From: Comamonas thiooxydans
GTDB lineage: Bacteria > Pseudomonadota > Gammaproteobacteria > Burkholderiales > Burkholderiaceae_C
Direction of reading: 5' to 3'
Length of the DNA stretch: 64,000 nucleotides
Assembly (NCBI RefSeq): GCF_002157685.2
Contig: NZ_AP026738.1
Location: forward strand, 4,898,001 to 4,962,000
Both the position numbers and the translations under genes were made by a program. Under the pieces are notes generated by a model, which saw only the letters and a program-made list of their open reading frames with translations, searched no databases and had not been told where the DNA came from. Positions within the stretch are counted from its first letter, which is position 1. Every line of letters starts with the position of its first letter. Shown piece after piece: positions 8,876 to 17,778 of this stretch.

Positions 8876-10324
8876 TCAGGCCAGCGTATAGGCCGTCTTC
8901 ACCGTGGTGTAGAACTCCTGGGCATAGCGGCCCTGCTCGCGCGGGCCATAGCTGCTGCCCTTGCGTCCGCCGAACGGCACGTGATAGTCCACGCCCGCCG
9001 TGGGCAGGTTGACCATGACCATGCCGGCCTGGCTGTGGCGCTTGAAGTGGGTGGCGTACTTGAGGCTGGTGGTGGCAATGCCGGCCGACAGGCCGAACAG
9101 CGTGTCGTTGGCCATGGCCAGGGCCTCTTCATAGTCCTTGACGCGGATCACGCTGGCCACGGGGCCGAAGACTTCCTCGCGGTTGATGCGCATGCCGGCT
9201 TCGGTGTCCACGAACAGCGTGGGCGCCATGTAAAAGCCTTGCTTGCCGCTGCCTGTGTGGCAGGCGACGCGGCCGCCGCCGGCGGCCAGGCGCGCGCCTT
9301 CGGCCTTGGCGATTTCCACATACGAAAGATCCTGCTCCAGCTGGGCCTGGCTGACCACGGGGCCCATGTCGGTGCCGGCGGCGCGAGCATCGCCGACCTT
9401 GATCTTGGCCATGCGTGCCTGCAGAGCCTCGATGAAGGCCGGGTAGATCTTGTCGGTGACGATGAGGCGGCTCGATGCCGTGCAGCGCTGGCCCGTGGAG
9501 TAGAAGCCGCTTTGCGCCGACAGCTCCACGGCCTGGTTCAGGTCGGCATCGTCCAGCACGATCTGGGGGTTCTTGCCGCCCATTTCCAGCTGCACCTTCT
9601 TGCCGCTCTTCACGCAGGCCTCGGCAATGCCGCGACCCACGCCCACCGAACCCGTGAAGCTGATGGCGGCCACATCGGCGTGATTCACCAGGGCCTCGCC
9701 GATCACACGGCCCGGGCCCATGACCAGATTGAACACACCGGCGGGAATGCCCGAGCGGTGGATGATGTCGGCCAGGGCCCAGGCACTGCCGGGCACCAGG
9801 TCGGCGGGCTTGAGCACCACACAGTTGCCGAAAGCCAGGGCCGGGGCGATCTTCCAGGCCGGGATGGCGATGGGGAAGTTCCAGGGCGTGATCAGACCGA
9901 CCACGCCGATCGGCTCGCGCGTGATCTCCACGCCAATGCCGGGGCGCACCGAAGGCACGGTCTCGCCGCTCAGGCGCAGGCATTCGCCGGCAAAGAACTT
10001 GAAGATCTGGCCGGCACGGCCGACTTCGCCAATGGCTTCGGGCAGGGTCTTGCCTTCCTCGCGGGCCAGCAGCTCGCCGAGCTCCGCCTTGCGCGCCAGA
10101 ATCTCCGTGCCGATCTTGTCCAGGGCATCGGAACGCGCCTGGATGCCCGAGGTCGACCAGGCCGGGAAAGCGGCAGCGGCAGCCGCCACGGCGGCCTGCA
10201 CGTCGCCCGCACCGCCCTGGGCGTACGCGCCGATCACATCGGACAGATCGCTGGGGTTGGTGTTGGGGGAATAACTGTCAGCAGCCGTCCACTGGCCGTT
10301 GATCAGGTTGAGATGTGGGGTCAT
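8876..10324 (-). CDS. 2-oxoglutarate semialdehyde (2,5-dioxovalerate) dehydrogenase family
   Basis: 482 residues, the normal length for an NAD(P)-dependent aldehyde dehydrogenase. Visible motifs: TPWNFPIAIPAWKIAPALAF (cofactor site), VLKPADLVPGSA, ISFTGSVGVGRGIAE, the general base in LEMGGKNP, and the catalytic cysteine in GQRCTASSR. Sequence style and neighbourhood fit 2-oxoglutarate semialdehyde dehydrogenase, which oxidises the last intermediate of non-phosphorylating pentonate or hexarate pathways to 2-oxoglutarate. It is the terminal gene of the operon, 114 bases after the dehydratase gene. The substrate is inferred from context. Confidence 0.82.
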   Translation of the reverse strand: MTPHLNLINGQWTAADSYSPNTNPSDLSDVIGAYAQGGAGDVQAAVAAAAAAFPAWSTSGIQARSDALDKIGTEILARKAELGELLAREEGKTLPEAIGEVGRAGQIFKFFAGECLRLSGETVPSVRPGIGVEITREPIGVVGLITPWNFPIAIPAWKIAPALAFGNCVVLKPADLVPGSAWALADIIHRSGIPAGVFNLVMGPGRVIGEALVNHADVAAISFTGSVGVGRGIAEACVKSGKKVQLEMGGKNPQIVLDDADLNQAVELSAQSGFYSTGQRCTASSRLIVTDKIYPAFIEALQARMAKIKVGDARAAGTDMGPVVSQAQLEQDLSYVEIAKAEGARLAAGGGRVACHTGSGKQGFYMAPTLFVDTEAGMRINREEVFGPVASVIRVKDYEEALAMANDTLFGLSAGIATTSLKYATHFKRHSQAGMVMVNLPTAGVDYHVPFGGRKGSSYGPREQGRYAQEFYTTVKTAYTLA

Positions 10325-10438
10325 GGATATGCTCTTGATAAAGGAGCTTGTTGCGCCTGTTATTCATAGATCTCAGCATTGAAAGCAGCTGAATTCCCGA
10401 ATTAGCAGGCGCAGCGAGCTCCTGTATTCATAGTCGAC

Positions 10439-11368
10439 TCAACGGGCCCAGCGCAGCACCAGCGGGTCGAGCCGGCGTGCGATGTCGATGAGCTGGCGGC
10501 GCACCTCGGGATGCATGGGCGGCCAGGGCGAGCGCGGTGCATCGCAGGCGATCACGCCGCCTTCCTTCATCAGCGCCTTGGCGGCCAGGAAACCGGCCTG
10601 GCGGTTTTCGTGATTGATCAGCGGCAGCCAGCGCTGGTACTGCTCGAAGGCCTTGTCCTGATCGCCTGCACGATGCGCCTCGATGATGAGGCGTATGCCG
10701 TCGGCGAAGCCGCCGCCGGTCATGGCGCCTGTCGCGCCGGCCTCCAGGTCGGCCAGCAGGGTGATGGCTTCCTCGCCGTCCCACGGGCCTTCGATGGCTT
10801 CGCCGCCCAGCGCGATCAGCTCGCGCAGTTTGCTGGCGGCGCCGGCGGTTTCCATCTTGAAGTAGCTGACTTGCGCTATCTCTCTGGCCATGCGGGCCAG
10901 AAAGGCGGGCGACAGCGGCGTGCCCGCGGCCGGTGCGTCCTGGACCATGATGGGAATGTCGATGGCATCGGACACGCCCTGGTAGAAGCTTTGGACGGCC
11001 GCCTCGCCGAAGCGGAAGGTGGCGCCGTGGTAGGGCGGCATCACCATCACCATGGCAGCGCCCATGTCCTGCGCGCGGCGGCTGCGTTCGGCGCAGACCT
11101 TGGTACTGGTGTGCGTGGTGGTCACGATCACCGGCACGCGGCCGGCGACATGCTCCAGTGCCGTGCGCGTGAGCGTTTCGCGCTCCTCGTCCGAGACCAG
11201 GAACTGCTCGGAGAAATTGGCGAGGATGCACAGGCCGTCCACGCCCGAGTCGATCATGAAGTCCAGGCAGCGCTTCTGGCTGGCCAGGTCCAGCGTGCCG
11301 TCTTCGTGGAAGGTGGTGGGCACGACGGGGAAGATGCCCCGGTAACGGGGATTGGAGAGTCCGGGCAT
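10439..11368 (-). CDS. L-2-keto-3-deoxyarabonate dehydratase family (DHDPS superfamily)
   Basis: 309 residues from the ATG at 11368, which has AGGAGA eight bases upstream; upstream in-frame starts would run into the dehydratase gene. A class I aldolase-type TIM barrel: the Schiff-base lysine lies in SYFKMET, and the ILANFSEQF and TTTHTSTKVCAE segments agree closely with my memory of Azospirillum AraD, which dehydrates L-2-keto-3-deoxyarabonate to 2-oxoglutarate semialdehyde. The next gene makes the matching dehydrogenase. The enolase-family gene upstream ends inside its ribosome-binding region, so the two are translationally close. Confidence 0.85.
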   Translation of the reverse strand: MPGLSNPRYRGIFPVVPTTFHEDGTLDLASQKRCLDFMIDSGVDGLCILANFSEQFLVSDEERETLTRTALEHVAGRVPVIVTTTHTSTKVCAERSRRAQDMGAAMVMVMPPYHGATFRFGEAAVQSFYQGVSDAIDIPIMVQDAPAAGTPLSPAFLARMAREIAQVSYFKMETAGAASKLRELIALGGEAIEGPWDGEEAITLLADLEAGATGAMTGGGFADGIRLIIEAHRAGDQDKAFEQYQRWLPLINHENRQAGFLAAKALMKEGGVIACDAPRSPWPPMHPEVRRQLIDIARRLDPLVLRWAR

Positions 11369-11379
11369 GCTGCGTCTCC

Positions 11380-12552
11380 TCACTCGATGATGTGGAACTG
11401 GTCGAGGTACTCGGTCTTGAGCGTGAGGCCCAGGCCCGGCACGTCGTCGCGCAGCTGCAGGAAGCCGTTGTCGGCCACCGGTTCGCCGTCGAAGATGTAC
11501 CAGAACAGCTCGTTGCCGACTTCCACGTCGAAGATGGGGAAGTACTCGGCCATGGGCGAGGCCAGCGTGCTCATGGTCAGGTGGTAGTTGTGCATCTGGC
11601 CGGCGTGCGGGATCACCGGCACGCTGTAGGCCTCGCACAGCGCGTTGATCTTGTGCGCCGCCGTGATGCCGCCCACGCGGTTGGTGTCGTACTGCACGAC
11701 GGAGACCGCCTTCTTGTCCAGCAGCTGCTTGAAGCCGTAGAGCGAAAACTCGTGCTCGCCGCCCGAGATGGGCACGATGTTCATGGCGTTCAGCTCGGCG
11801 TAGCCGTCGATGTCGTCGGCGATCACGGGCTCTTCCAGCCAGCGCGGCTCGAACCTGGCGAGCTTGGGCAGCATGCGCTTGGCGTACTCCAGGCTCCAGC
11901 CCATGTAGCACTCCAGCATCAGGTCGGTGTCGTAGCCGATCACTTCACGGATGGCTTCGACGGACTTGAGGTTCTCTTTCACGCCCTCCTGCAAATGGGC
12001 CGGGCCGTAGCCAAAGCGCATCTTGAAGGCCTTGAAACCCTGATCCAGGAATTTCTGGGCTTCGTCCTGCATCTCTTTCAGGTCGGTGCGGTAGAGCTTG
12101 CTGTAGTAGCAGGGGATCTTTTCCTTGGTGCGCCCGCCCAGCAGCTTGAACACGGGCTTGTTCACGCTCTTGCCCAGGATGTCCCAGATGGCCAGATCCA
12201 CGGCCGAGATGGCAGCCATGGTCACGCCCTTGCGGCCCCAGGCATGGGTGGCGCGGTACATGCGCTGCCACAGGTATTCGTAGTCCCAGGGGTCCTGGCC
12301 GACGACCAGCGGCGCCAGGTATTCGTCGATGATGGCTTTGGCTATTCTTGGCGCCAGGGCCACATTGCCCAGGCCGATGATGCCGTCATCGGTTTCGATC
12401 TCGACCACGGTCCACGAATGGAAGCGGAAGGTGCTCATGGACTCGGTCTTGGAGTAGACGAGATCCATGGCGTTGGAGCAGAAGTTGCCCTGGGGCGGAA
12501 CGGTCTTGCCCTTCCATTCATAGACACGGGCGCGGACGGACTTGATCTTCAT
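11380..12552 (-). CDS. Mandelate racemase/muconate lactonizing (enolase) superfamily sugar-acid dehydratase
   Basis: 390 residues from the ATG at 12552, preceded by CCGAGG. N-terminal capping domain, then the barrel: K-x-R style base at [11 protein letters not shown], metal ligands in LMLECYMGW (Glu), WLEEPV and SGGEHE, and a catalytic histidine in [12 protein letters not shown]. The layout resembles L-rhamnonate-dehydratase-like enzymes, which remove water from aldonic acids to give 2-keto-3-deoxy acids. Glutamate instead of the usual aspartate at the first metal-ligand position is worth noting. In this operon it should feed the keto-deoxy-acid dehydratase downstream; the actual sugar acid is unknown. 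Confidence 0.82.
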   Translation of the reverse strand: MKIKSVRARVYEWKGKTVPPQGNFCSNAMDLVYSKTESMSTFRFHSWTVVEIETDDGIIGLGNVALAPRIAKAIIDEYLAPLVVGQDPWDYEYLWQRMYRATHAWGRKGVTMAAISAVDLAIWDILGKSVNKPVFKLLGGRTKEKIPCYYSKLYRTDLKEMQDEAQKFLDQGFKAFKMRFGYGPAHLQEGVKENLKSVEAIREVIGYDTDLMLECYMGWSLEYAKRMLPKLARFEPRWLEEPVIADDIDGYAELNAMNIVPISGGEHEFSLYGFKQLLDKKAVSVVQYDTNRVGGITAAHKINALCEAYSVPVIPHAGQMHNYHLTMSTLASPMAEYFPIFDVEVGNELFWYIFDGEPVADNGFLQLRDDVPGLGLTLKTEYLDQFHIIE

Positions 12553-12612
12553 ACAGACCTCGGAAGCAAAGAGTGAGTGGGACAGGCGGCCCAAGCCGCC
12601 CGGAAAACGGGC

Positions 12613-13662
12613 TCAGACGGCTGGGGTAGCCTGGCGATCGCGGTGGGCAGCCCCCATGCGCGCGGCAATCTGCAGCGCCTGCCAGGTGGCTTCCACATTG
12701 GCCTTGCCCTGACCGGCGATGTCGTAGGCCGTGCCGTGGGCCGGCGTGGTGATGGGAATCGGCAGACCACCCTGCACCGTCACCCCGCGCGAGAAGCCCA
12801 GCAGCTTGATCGCTATCTGGCCCTGGTCGTGGTACATGGTCACGATGGCCTGGTACTCGCCGGCCTGGGCCTTGAGGAAGATGGTGTCGGCCGGGAACGG
12901 GCCGTGGAACGGCGCATCGCTGGGCCAGTCACGCGACTGCAGGGCCTGCACGGCGGGCGCGATGATGTCGATTTCCTCGCGGCCGCAGGTGCCGCCGTCG
13001 CCGTTGTGCGGGTTGAAGCCGGCAATCGCCACCTTGGGCGCCGCCAGGCCGCTGGCGCGCAAGGCGTTGTAGATCAGCTCGGCCGCCTGGCTGATGCGCT
13101 CCTGGCTCAGATAGCCGGCCACATCCTTGAGCGGCACATGCGAGGAAATGCGCGAGGTCCAGAGATCGCCCAGCGTGTTGAACTCGCAGAAGTAGCCGGT
13201 CACGCCCAGGTACTCGGCAAAGTGGTGCAGCTCGTCCTCATGGCGCAGGCCGCCCAGCTTCATGGCCTGCTTGTTCAAGGGCGCAAAGCAGATGGCGTCG
13301 ATATCGCCGGCCAGGGCCGCATCCATGCACTGGTCGAGCACCTGCAGCACCGAGCGGCCGCCTGCCGCCCCCACCTGCCCCTGCACCACATCGGCCTGGG
13401 CGACGGTGTCCACGGCCACAAAGGCCGGCAGCCGCGTATCGGCACGCTCGCGCGCAGCGGACAGGCCGGCCAGCGGAACCGTTGCGACCTGCAGTCCGGC
13501 GATGCGCTGACCTTGCTCCCAGAGCCAGGGATCACCTATAAGCACCAGGTTCGCCTGTTGCACGGCCTGCGGCCTGGCCAGCAAACGTGCAATCAGTTCT
13601 GCGCCGATGCCGGAAGGATCGCCCAGGGTCAGAGCGACAACGGGAAGAGAAGCCTTGCTCAT
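12613..13662 (-). CDS. PdxA-family NAD-dependent dehydrogenase
   Basis: 349 residues. The family includes 4-hydroxythreonine-4-phosphate dehydrogenase (vitamin B6 synthesis) and catabolic PdxA2-type enzymes acting on phosphorylated tetronates. Family marks: TLGDPSGIGAELIARLL at the N-terminus and the three metal-binding histidines in SSHVPLKDV, GFNPHNGDGGTCG and MYHDQGQIAIK. Its place between a solute receptor and a sugar-acid dehydratase, with no kinase or other B6 gene nearby, argues for a catabolic oxidation step rather than cofactor synthesis. That role is inference. Confidence 0.85.
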   Translation of the reverse strand: MSKASLPVVALTLGDPSGIGAELIARLLARPQAVQQANLVLIGDPWLWEQGQRIAGLQVATVPLAGLSAARERADTRLPAFVAVDTVAQADVVQGQVGAAGGRSVLQVLDQCMDAALAGDIDAICFAPLNKQAMKLGGLRHEDELHHFAEYLGVTGYFCEFNTLGDLWTSRISSHVPLKDVAGYLSQERISQAAELIYNALRASGLAAPKVAIAGFNPHNGDGGTCGREEIDIIAPAVQALQSRDWPSDAPFHGPFPADTIFLKAQAGEYQAIVTMYHDQGQIAIKLLGFSRGVTVQGGLPIPITTPAHGTAYDIAGQGKANVEATWQALQIAARMGAAHRDRQATPAV

Positions 13663-13664
13663 GC

Positions 13665-14642
13665 TCAGTCCAGCTTGATGTTGTTCTTGCGAATGATGTC
13701 GCCGAAGCGCTTGTACTCGGCGAGGTGAAAACTGCCGAAGTCGGCCTGGGCCATGGGCCGCAGCTCGGCACCCACGGCTTCGAGACGGGTCTTGGTCTCG
13801 GGCATGGCGATGACCTTGTTGACTTCGTCATGCACTTTTTGCTGAACTGCCTTGGGTGTGGAGGCCGGCATGTAGATGCCGTACCAGGCGCTGATTTCCA
13901 CATCGCGCAGACCCGCTTCGGCCATGGTCGGCACCTGGGGCAGCTGCGGGTTGCGCTGGGGCGAAGTGACCGCCAGGGCGCGAAGCTTGCCGGCCTTGAT
14001 CTGGCCTATGACCGAGGGCATGGTGTCGAAGCTCATCTGCACCTGGCCGCTGACCAGATCGACCAGAGCTGCGGCGCTGCCCTTGTAGGGCACATGGGTG
14101 ATCTGAATGCCTGCGGCATCCTTGAACACCTCGGCAGCGATGTGCTGGGTGCTGCCCGTGCCGCTGCTGGCGAAATTGATCTGACCGGGATTCTTCCTGG
14201 CCATGGCCACCAGCTCCGCCACGGTGTTGGCGGCAACGGATTGGCCCACCACCAGCACATTGGGCACCGAGCCGACAAAGGCCACGGGCACCAGATCCCG
14301 GTTGTTGTCGTACCCCAGCTTGAGCAGATGCGGCGCGATGGCATGGGCCGTGACCACGCCCATGACCATGGTGTGACCATCCGTGGCCTTGGCCGTCATG
14401 TCCACGGCCAGCGTGTTGGAGACGCCGGGCCGGTTCTCCACGATCACCGGCTGCTTGAGCAGCGGCCCCAGCCTGTCGGCCACGGCGCGGGCCATGGCAT
14501 CGGTGCCGCCTCCGGGCGCAGAGCCCACCAGCATGCGCACGGGCTTGACGGGCCAGTTCGCAGCGTCCTGTGCCTGGACCTGCCAGGGCAGCACGGCGGC
14601 GCCGCACAAAGCGGCTATGGAAAGTAGATGACGTCTTTGCAC
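13665..14642 (-). CDS. Bug/TctC-family periplasmic solute-binding protein
   Basis: 325 residues with a short signal peptide (MQRRHLLSIAALCG ... VQAQD). Typical Bug-family blocks: PVRMLVGSAPGGGTDAMAR, PVIVENRPG, then ITHVPYKGSAAAL and DTMPSVIGQIKAGKLRALAV. Bug proteins bind carboxylates in the periplasm, usually for tripartite tricarboxylate transporters. No TctA/TctB membrane genes are present anywhere in the window. It is the first gene of the sugar-acid operon, two bases from pdxA-like, and probably captures the pathway substrate. Confidence 0.92.
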   Translation of the reverse strand: MQRRHLLSIAALCGAAVLPWQVQAQDAANWPVKPVRMLVGSAPGGGTDAMARAVADRLGPLLKQPVIVENRPGVSNTLAVDMTAKATDGHTMVMGVVTAHAIAPHLLKLGYDNNRDLVPVAFVGSVPNVLVVGQSVAANTVAELVAMARKNPGQINFASSGTGSTQHIAAEVFKDAAGIQITHVPYKGSAAALVDLVSGQVQMSFDTMPSVIGQIKAGKLRALAVTSPQRNPQLPQVPTMAEAGLRDVEISAWYGIYMPASTPKAVQQKVHDEVNKVIAMPETKTRLEAVGAELRPMAQADFGSFHLAEYKRFGDIIRKNNIKLD

Positions 14643-14714
14643 ATTGGTCTCCTTGGCTTTTTTATTTCATTGCAGCCCGATCCTAGGGAAGCCGCTGATA
14701 TGCGTAAACTGAAA

Positions 14715-14734
14715 GTTATTGATTAATCGATAAC
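14715..14734. promoter_or_regulatory. Candidate LysR operator in the Bug/LysR divergent region
   Basis: A 20-bp near-perfect palindrome, GTTATTGATTAATCGATAAC, broken at a single symmetric pair. It sits midway between the divergent Bug operon and the LysR gene and contains T-N11-A spaced symmetry, the expected form of a LysR-type regulator site. Confidence 0.6.
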
Positions 14735-14757
14735 CTGAAGCAATAAGAAGCCATGCC

Positions 14758-15702
14758 ATGGGATCGATAGACAAACGCGACAACACGCCCCAGCTGCTGA
14801 ACCGGCTGCGCATGCGTCAGGTGGCCTTGATACTGGCCATCGACGAGCGCCAGACCTTGCGCGCGGCAGCGGCCGAGCTCGGTCTGACCCAGCCGGCAGC
14901 CACCAAAATGCTGCAGGAGCTCGAAGACGCTCTGGGTCAATCGCTGTTCGAGCGCGTGGGCCGCCGGCTGCAGCGCAATGCGGCAGGAGAGCGGGTGCTG
15001 GAGTATTTCCGTTCGCTGCGCGGCAATATCGAGGCCCTGAATCGCGAACTGGGCGAGCTGCGCCAGGGAAGCTCCGGGCGGCTGGCCGTGGGCAGCATCA
15101 TGGCGGCATCACCCGGTCGGCTGACCCAGGCCCTTCTGGAGCTGAAAAAGCAGTTGCCCCTGCTGGAGCTGGAAGTGGCCGTGGACACCAGCGATCGCCT
15201 GCTGGCCCAGCTGCGTGAGGGGGTGCTGGAGGTAGTCGTCGGGCGCATGACGAACGAAGCGGGCAGCGATTGCCGCTTTTGCCCGATCGACGACGAGCAA
15301 CTGGCCTTCATCGTGCGGGAGGAGCATCCTTTGCTGTCGCTGCAGCGGCCCGGTCTGCAGGCCTTGCAGGGGCATGGCTGGGTGATGCAACCGCCCGGCA
15401 GTCCCATGCGCACATTGATAGAGCAGGAGTTCCGCGAGCACAGTCTGCCGCTGCCGCGCGGTCTGATCGAAACCGGCTCCATACTCACCACCATCAATCT
15501 GGTGCGCAGCTCGAATATGGTGGGCGTGATTCCGCGCACGGTGGCGGATCTCCATGCCACCCACGGCATGCTGCATATCCTGCCGTATCGGACCAAGCAC
15601 AGCCTGGAGGCCTACGGCAGCCTGGTGCGCAAGGACAGGCCCATCAGCCGCTCGGCACAGATGTTCCTGGATCTGCTGCACCGTCACGACGCAGCGGCCT
15701 GA
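14758..15702 (+). CDS. LysR-family transcriptional regulator of the sugar-acid operon
   Basis: 314 residues. Winged HTH at residues 15-75 (MRQVALILAIDERQTLRAAA, then GLTQPAATKMLQELEDALG), followed by a periplasmic-binding-like effector domain (GSIMAASPGRLTQALLELKK onward). It is divergent from the Bug-pdxA-dehydratase operon with a 115-base shared regulatory region holding a palindrome, the classic arrangement for a LysR activator of adjacent catabolic genes. The effector is probably the pathway substrate or its keto-deoxy product. Confidence 0.92.
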   Translation: MGSIDKRDNTPQLLNRLRMRQVALILAIDERQTLRAAAAELGLTQPAATKMLQELEDALGQSLFERVGRRLQRNAAGERVLEYFRSLRGNIEALNRELGELRQGSSGRLAVGSIMAASPGRLTQALLELKKQLPLLELEVAVDTSDRLLAQLREGVLEVVVGRMTNEAGSDCRFCPIDDEQLAFIVREEHPLLSLQRPGLQALQGHGWVMQPPGSPMRTLIEQEFREHSLPLPRGLIETGSILTTINLVRSSNMVGVIPRTVADLHATHGMLHILPYRTKHSLEAYGSLVRKDRPISRSAQMFLDLLHRHDAAA

Positions 15703-15752
15703 ACAAGGGTCGGCACCGGGCTTCGAGGCTGCGCATCCAGGCCCGAAGGGTA

Positions 15753-17111
15753 CTAGCCGTCCAGGCCCAGCTCCCGGCGCAATGCCGCCGCCCGGCGCGC
15801 ATGCTCCGACTCGCCGGGTCGGCCCAGACTGCGGTGCAAGGCGGCAAGATTATCCAGCAGCGGCAGCAGGCGTGCATCGCTGCCGCCCAGCGCCTGCTCC
15901 ATCAGACCCAAGGCCTCGATGAACATGGGCTGTGCTTCCTGAAAACGACGCTTGCGGTACGCCAGGCCGGCAAGGCCGTTGAGCACGCCTGCCTCGCCCA
16001 CCCGGGCCTCGGTATTTTCCTGCTGCCGGTACAGCGCCAGCGATTGGGCATATAGCGTCTGCGCCTGCTCCTCGTGGCGGAGGGCTTCGGCCATGCGCGC
16101 ACGGCTGGCCAGAAGATGCGCCTGCCACCGCACATCGGGGGCATGCCGGTCGGCAATGGCCTGCGCCTGCTCAAACAATGCATGAGCTTGCGCATAGTCC
16201 TTGTTCTGCGCCCGCCACAGGCCCAGCTCGTTAAGCACCTGAGCCAGAACCAGGGCTTGAGGATCCTGCTGCATCAGCAGCTCCCTGGCGTGCTCGTACT
16301 GCGCGGCGGCCCTCGCATCGTCACCTTCTCGGTGGTGCAGCCTGGCGCGGGCCAGCAAAACCGGCACCAGACGCCCGCTGCCGTTGCCTGCCTGCTGCAG
16401 CAGCGCCATTGCCTGGTCCAAAGCCTGCTGCGCTGGCTGCAAGCGGTCTTGCTGCTCCTGGCTGTGCGCCAGGGCCAACAGGGCTTGCACGCGGGTCGCC
16501 ACATCGGTCTGGGCCGCAGCATCGACCGGCAGGGTCGACAGTTGCTGCAGATAGGTTTGCGCCTGGTCATGCTCGCCCAGACTCGCGTGCAGATCACCCA
16601 GGGCCTGAAGCGCTTTTTCGCGCAGCGCCAGCGAGACGGCATCTGCCGGCAGGGCCTGTGCCACTCCGAGAGCCCGCCGATAGCTCTGCACTGCCTTGCG
16701 CGGTTGCTGCATGGCCTTTTGCACATTGCCCAGATTCCAGGCCACGGATGCGGTATTGGCATGCGTGCCCAGGCTGGCCTGATTCAGCTCCAGCGCCTTG
16801 AGCAGAGACTGTTCGGCTTCGGCCTTGTGGCCTCGGGCCTGCTGGATCAGACCCAGAAGATTCAGGCTGCTGGCCATATAGGGCCGCTGCCCCTGGCGCT
16901 GCTGCTCGGCCAGCTCCAGTGCCTGACGCGCGCTCTGCTCGGCTGGCCCATACGCCTGCTCGTTCTGCTGGCGCAATGCCTTGTCGTACAAGCCCTGCCA
17001 CTGCGCAGTCTGGGCCAGCAACGGCGGGCTTGCAACCACGCTGATCAGCAGCGCCAGCGGCACCAGAGACACCAGCACGGTCCAGGACGGCAGCCGCGTT
17101 GGCCTAGACAT
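15753..17111 (-). CDS. Tetratricopeptide-repeat exported protein
   Basis: About 452 residues from the ATG at 17111, chosen because it yields a clean signal peptide (SWTVLVSLVPLALLISVVAS, cut after LLAQ) and overlaps the heme oxygenase stop by eight bases; longer frames would lie inside that gene. The rest is a run of TPR helices (A-x-x-A-LELAEQQRQ, ..LGLIQQARGHKAEAEQSLLKALELNQ, ..NLAALHRSLGRPGESEHARRA), Gln/Ala/Leu-rich. Periplasmic protein-protein scaffold; no enzymatic motif. It ends the heme-uptake gene string. Confidence 0.8.
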   Translation of the reverse strand: MSRPTRLPSWTVLVSLVPLALLISVVASPPLLAQTAQWQGLYDKALRQQNEQAYGPAEQSARQALELAEQQRQGQRPYMASSLNLLGLIQQARGHKAEAEQSLLKALELNQASLGTHANTASVAWNLGNVQKAMQQPRKAVQSYRRALGVAQALPADAVSLALREKALQALGDLHASLGEHDQAQTYLQQLSTLPVDAAAQTDVATRVQALLALAHSQEQQDRLQPAQQALDQAMALLQQAGNGSGRLVPVLLARARLHHREGDDARAAAQYEHARELLMQQDPQALVLAQVLNELGLWRAQNKDYAQAHALFEQAQAIADRHAPDVRWQAHLLASRARMAEALRHEEQAQTLYAQSLALYRQQENTEARVGEAGVLNGLAGLAYRKRRFQEAQPMFIEALGLMEQALGGSDARLLPLLDNLAALHRSLGRPGESEHARRAAALRRELGLDG

Positions 17112-17709
17112 GAATCTCGCAATGCGTTTGCACATAGCCATGCACCGTCTCAAACGCAGCTCGCGCGGCTGCTGCCGCACGCCCCCTGGCCGCAGGGTCC
17201 AGCGGCACGGCATCGAGCTGGGCGCTGAAGGCCTTCCAGCTCGGGGCTCGTCCCTGGGCATGCGGTGCCAGATGACGCGCGCCGAATTCGGCATTCAGCT
17301 CCAGCCCTGCAGCCGCCTTGAGCAGAAAGGCCGCCCCCAGGTTGGAGCCCTCCTCCACATAGAGCCAGCCCAGAGCCGTGGCAAGGTCCACGGCACTACC
17401 TGGTGCGAATGCCGGCGCGTCCAGATTCTGTGGCAGGGCCTGGTCCAGATCGCTCAGGTCCTGGATGACCGCATTCAGCCGCTGGCGCCCGGCCAGGCCT
17501 GGCAGCAGGCGATTGAGTTCCGGGTTGTCAAACAGTGCCGCCACATCGCGGTGAAAGCGATATTGCACCTGCAGAAATTGCGCATAGCGATCACGGCTGG
17601 CAAACGGTTGGGCGGCCATGAGGCGTTGATCCAGCAAGCCGTGGCCGGCCTGGGATGCCGAGCGCAGCAGAGCGCTCAGCGCCTGGGCTTCTATCGACGA
17701 TGTATCCAT
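17104..17709 (-). CDS. hemO: Biliverdin-producing heme oxygenase (PigA/HemO type)
   Basis: 201 residues from ATG 17709. Opens the heme ring to release iron in the cytoplasm. The likely proximal heme ligand is His in AGHGLLDQRL; further PigA-like blocks are QPFASRDRYAQFLQVQYRFH, LLPGLAGRQR, ALGWLYVEEGSNLGAAFL and FGARHLAPHAQGRAPSWKAF. A GTG at 17742 has a fair ribosome site but lies inside the upstream gene's terminator stem, so the ATG at 17709 is preferred. It is placed downstream of a receptor and sigma/anti-sigma pair, which points to use of heme as an iron source. Confidence 0.9.
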   Translation of the reverse strand: MDTSSIEAQALSALLRSASQAGHGLLDQRLMAAQPFASRDRYAQFLQVQYRFHRDVAALFDNPELNRLLPGLAGRQRLNAVIQDLSDLDQALPQNLDAPAFAPGSAVDLATALGWLYVEEGSNLGAAFLLKAAAGLELNAEFGARHLAPHAQGRAPSWKAFSAQLDAVPLDPAARGRAAAAARAAFETVHGYVQTHCEIHV

Positions 17710-17728
17710 GGGAAATTTCACTTCCGTC

Positions 17729-17768
17729 AAAAAGGCGGGCACCGCCTGCTCCAGGTCCGGTGCCCGCC
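17729..17768 (-). terminator. Strong terminator between PKD lipoprotein and heme oxygenase genes
   Basis: An 11-bp perfect stem GGCGGGCACCG (17734-17744) with CGGTGCCCGCC (17758-17768), followed on the minus strand by five T residues (17729-17733). It lies just after the PKD gene stop and 20 bases before the heme oxygenase start, so it should end or attenuate the receptor operon transcript. Confidence 0.85.
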
Positions 17769-17778
17769 TGCGCTTTCA

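Noticed and set aside
17710..17742. GTG start at 17742 for heme oxygenase
   Set aside because: It is inside the terminator stem of the upstream gene; kept as a possibility only.
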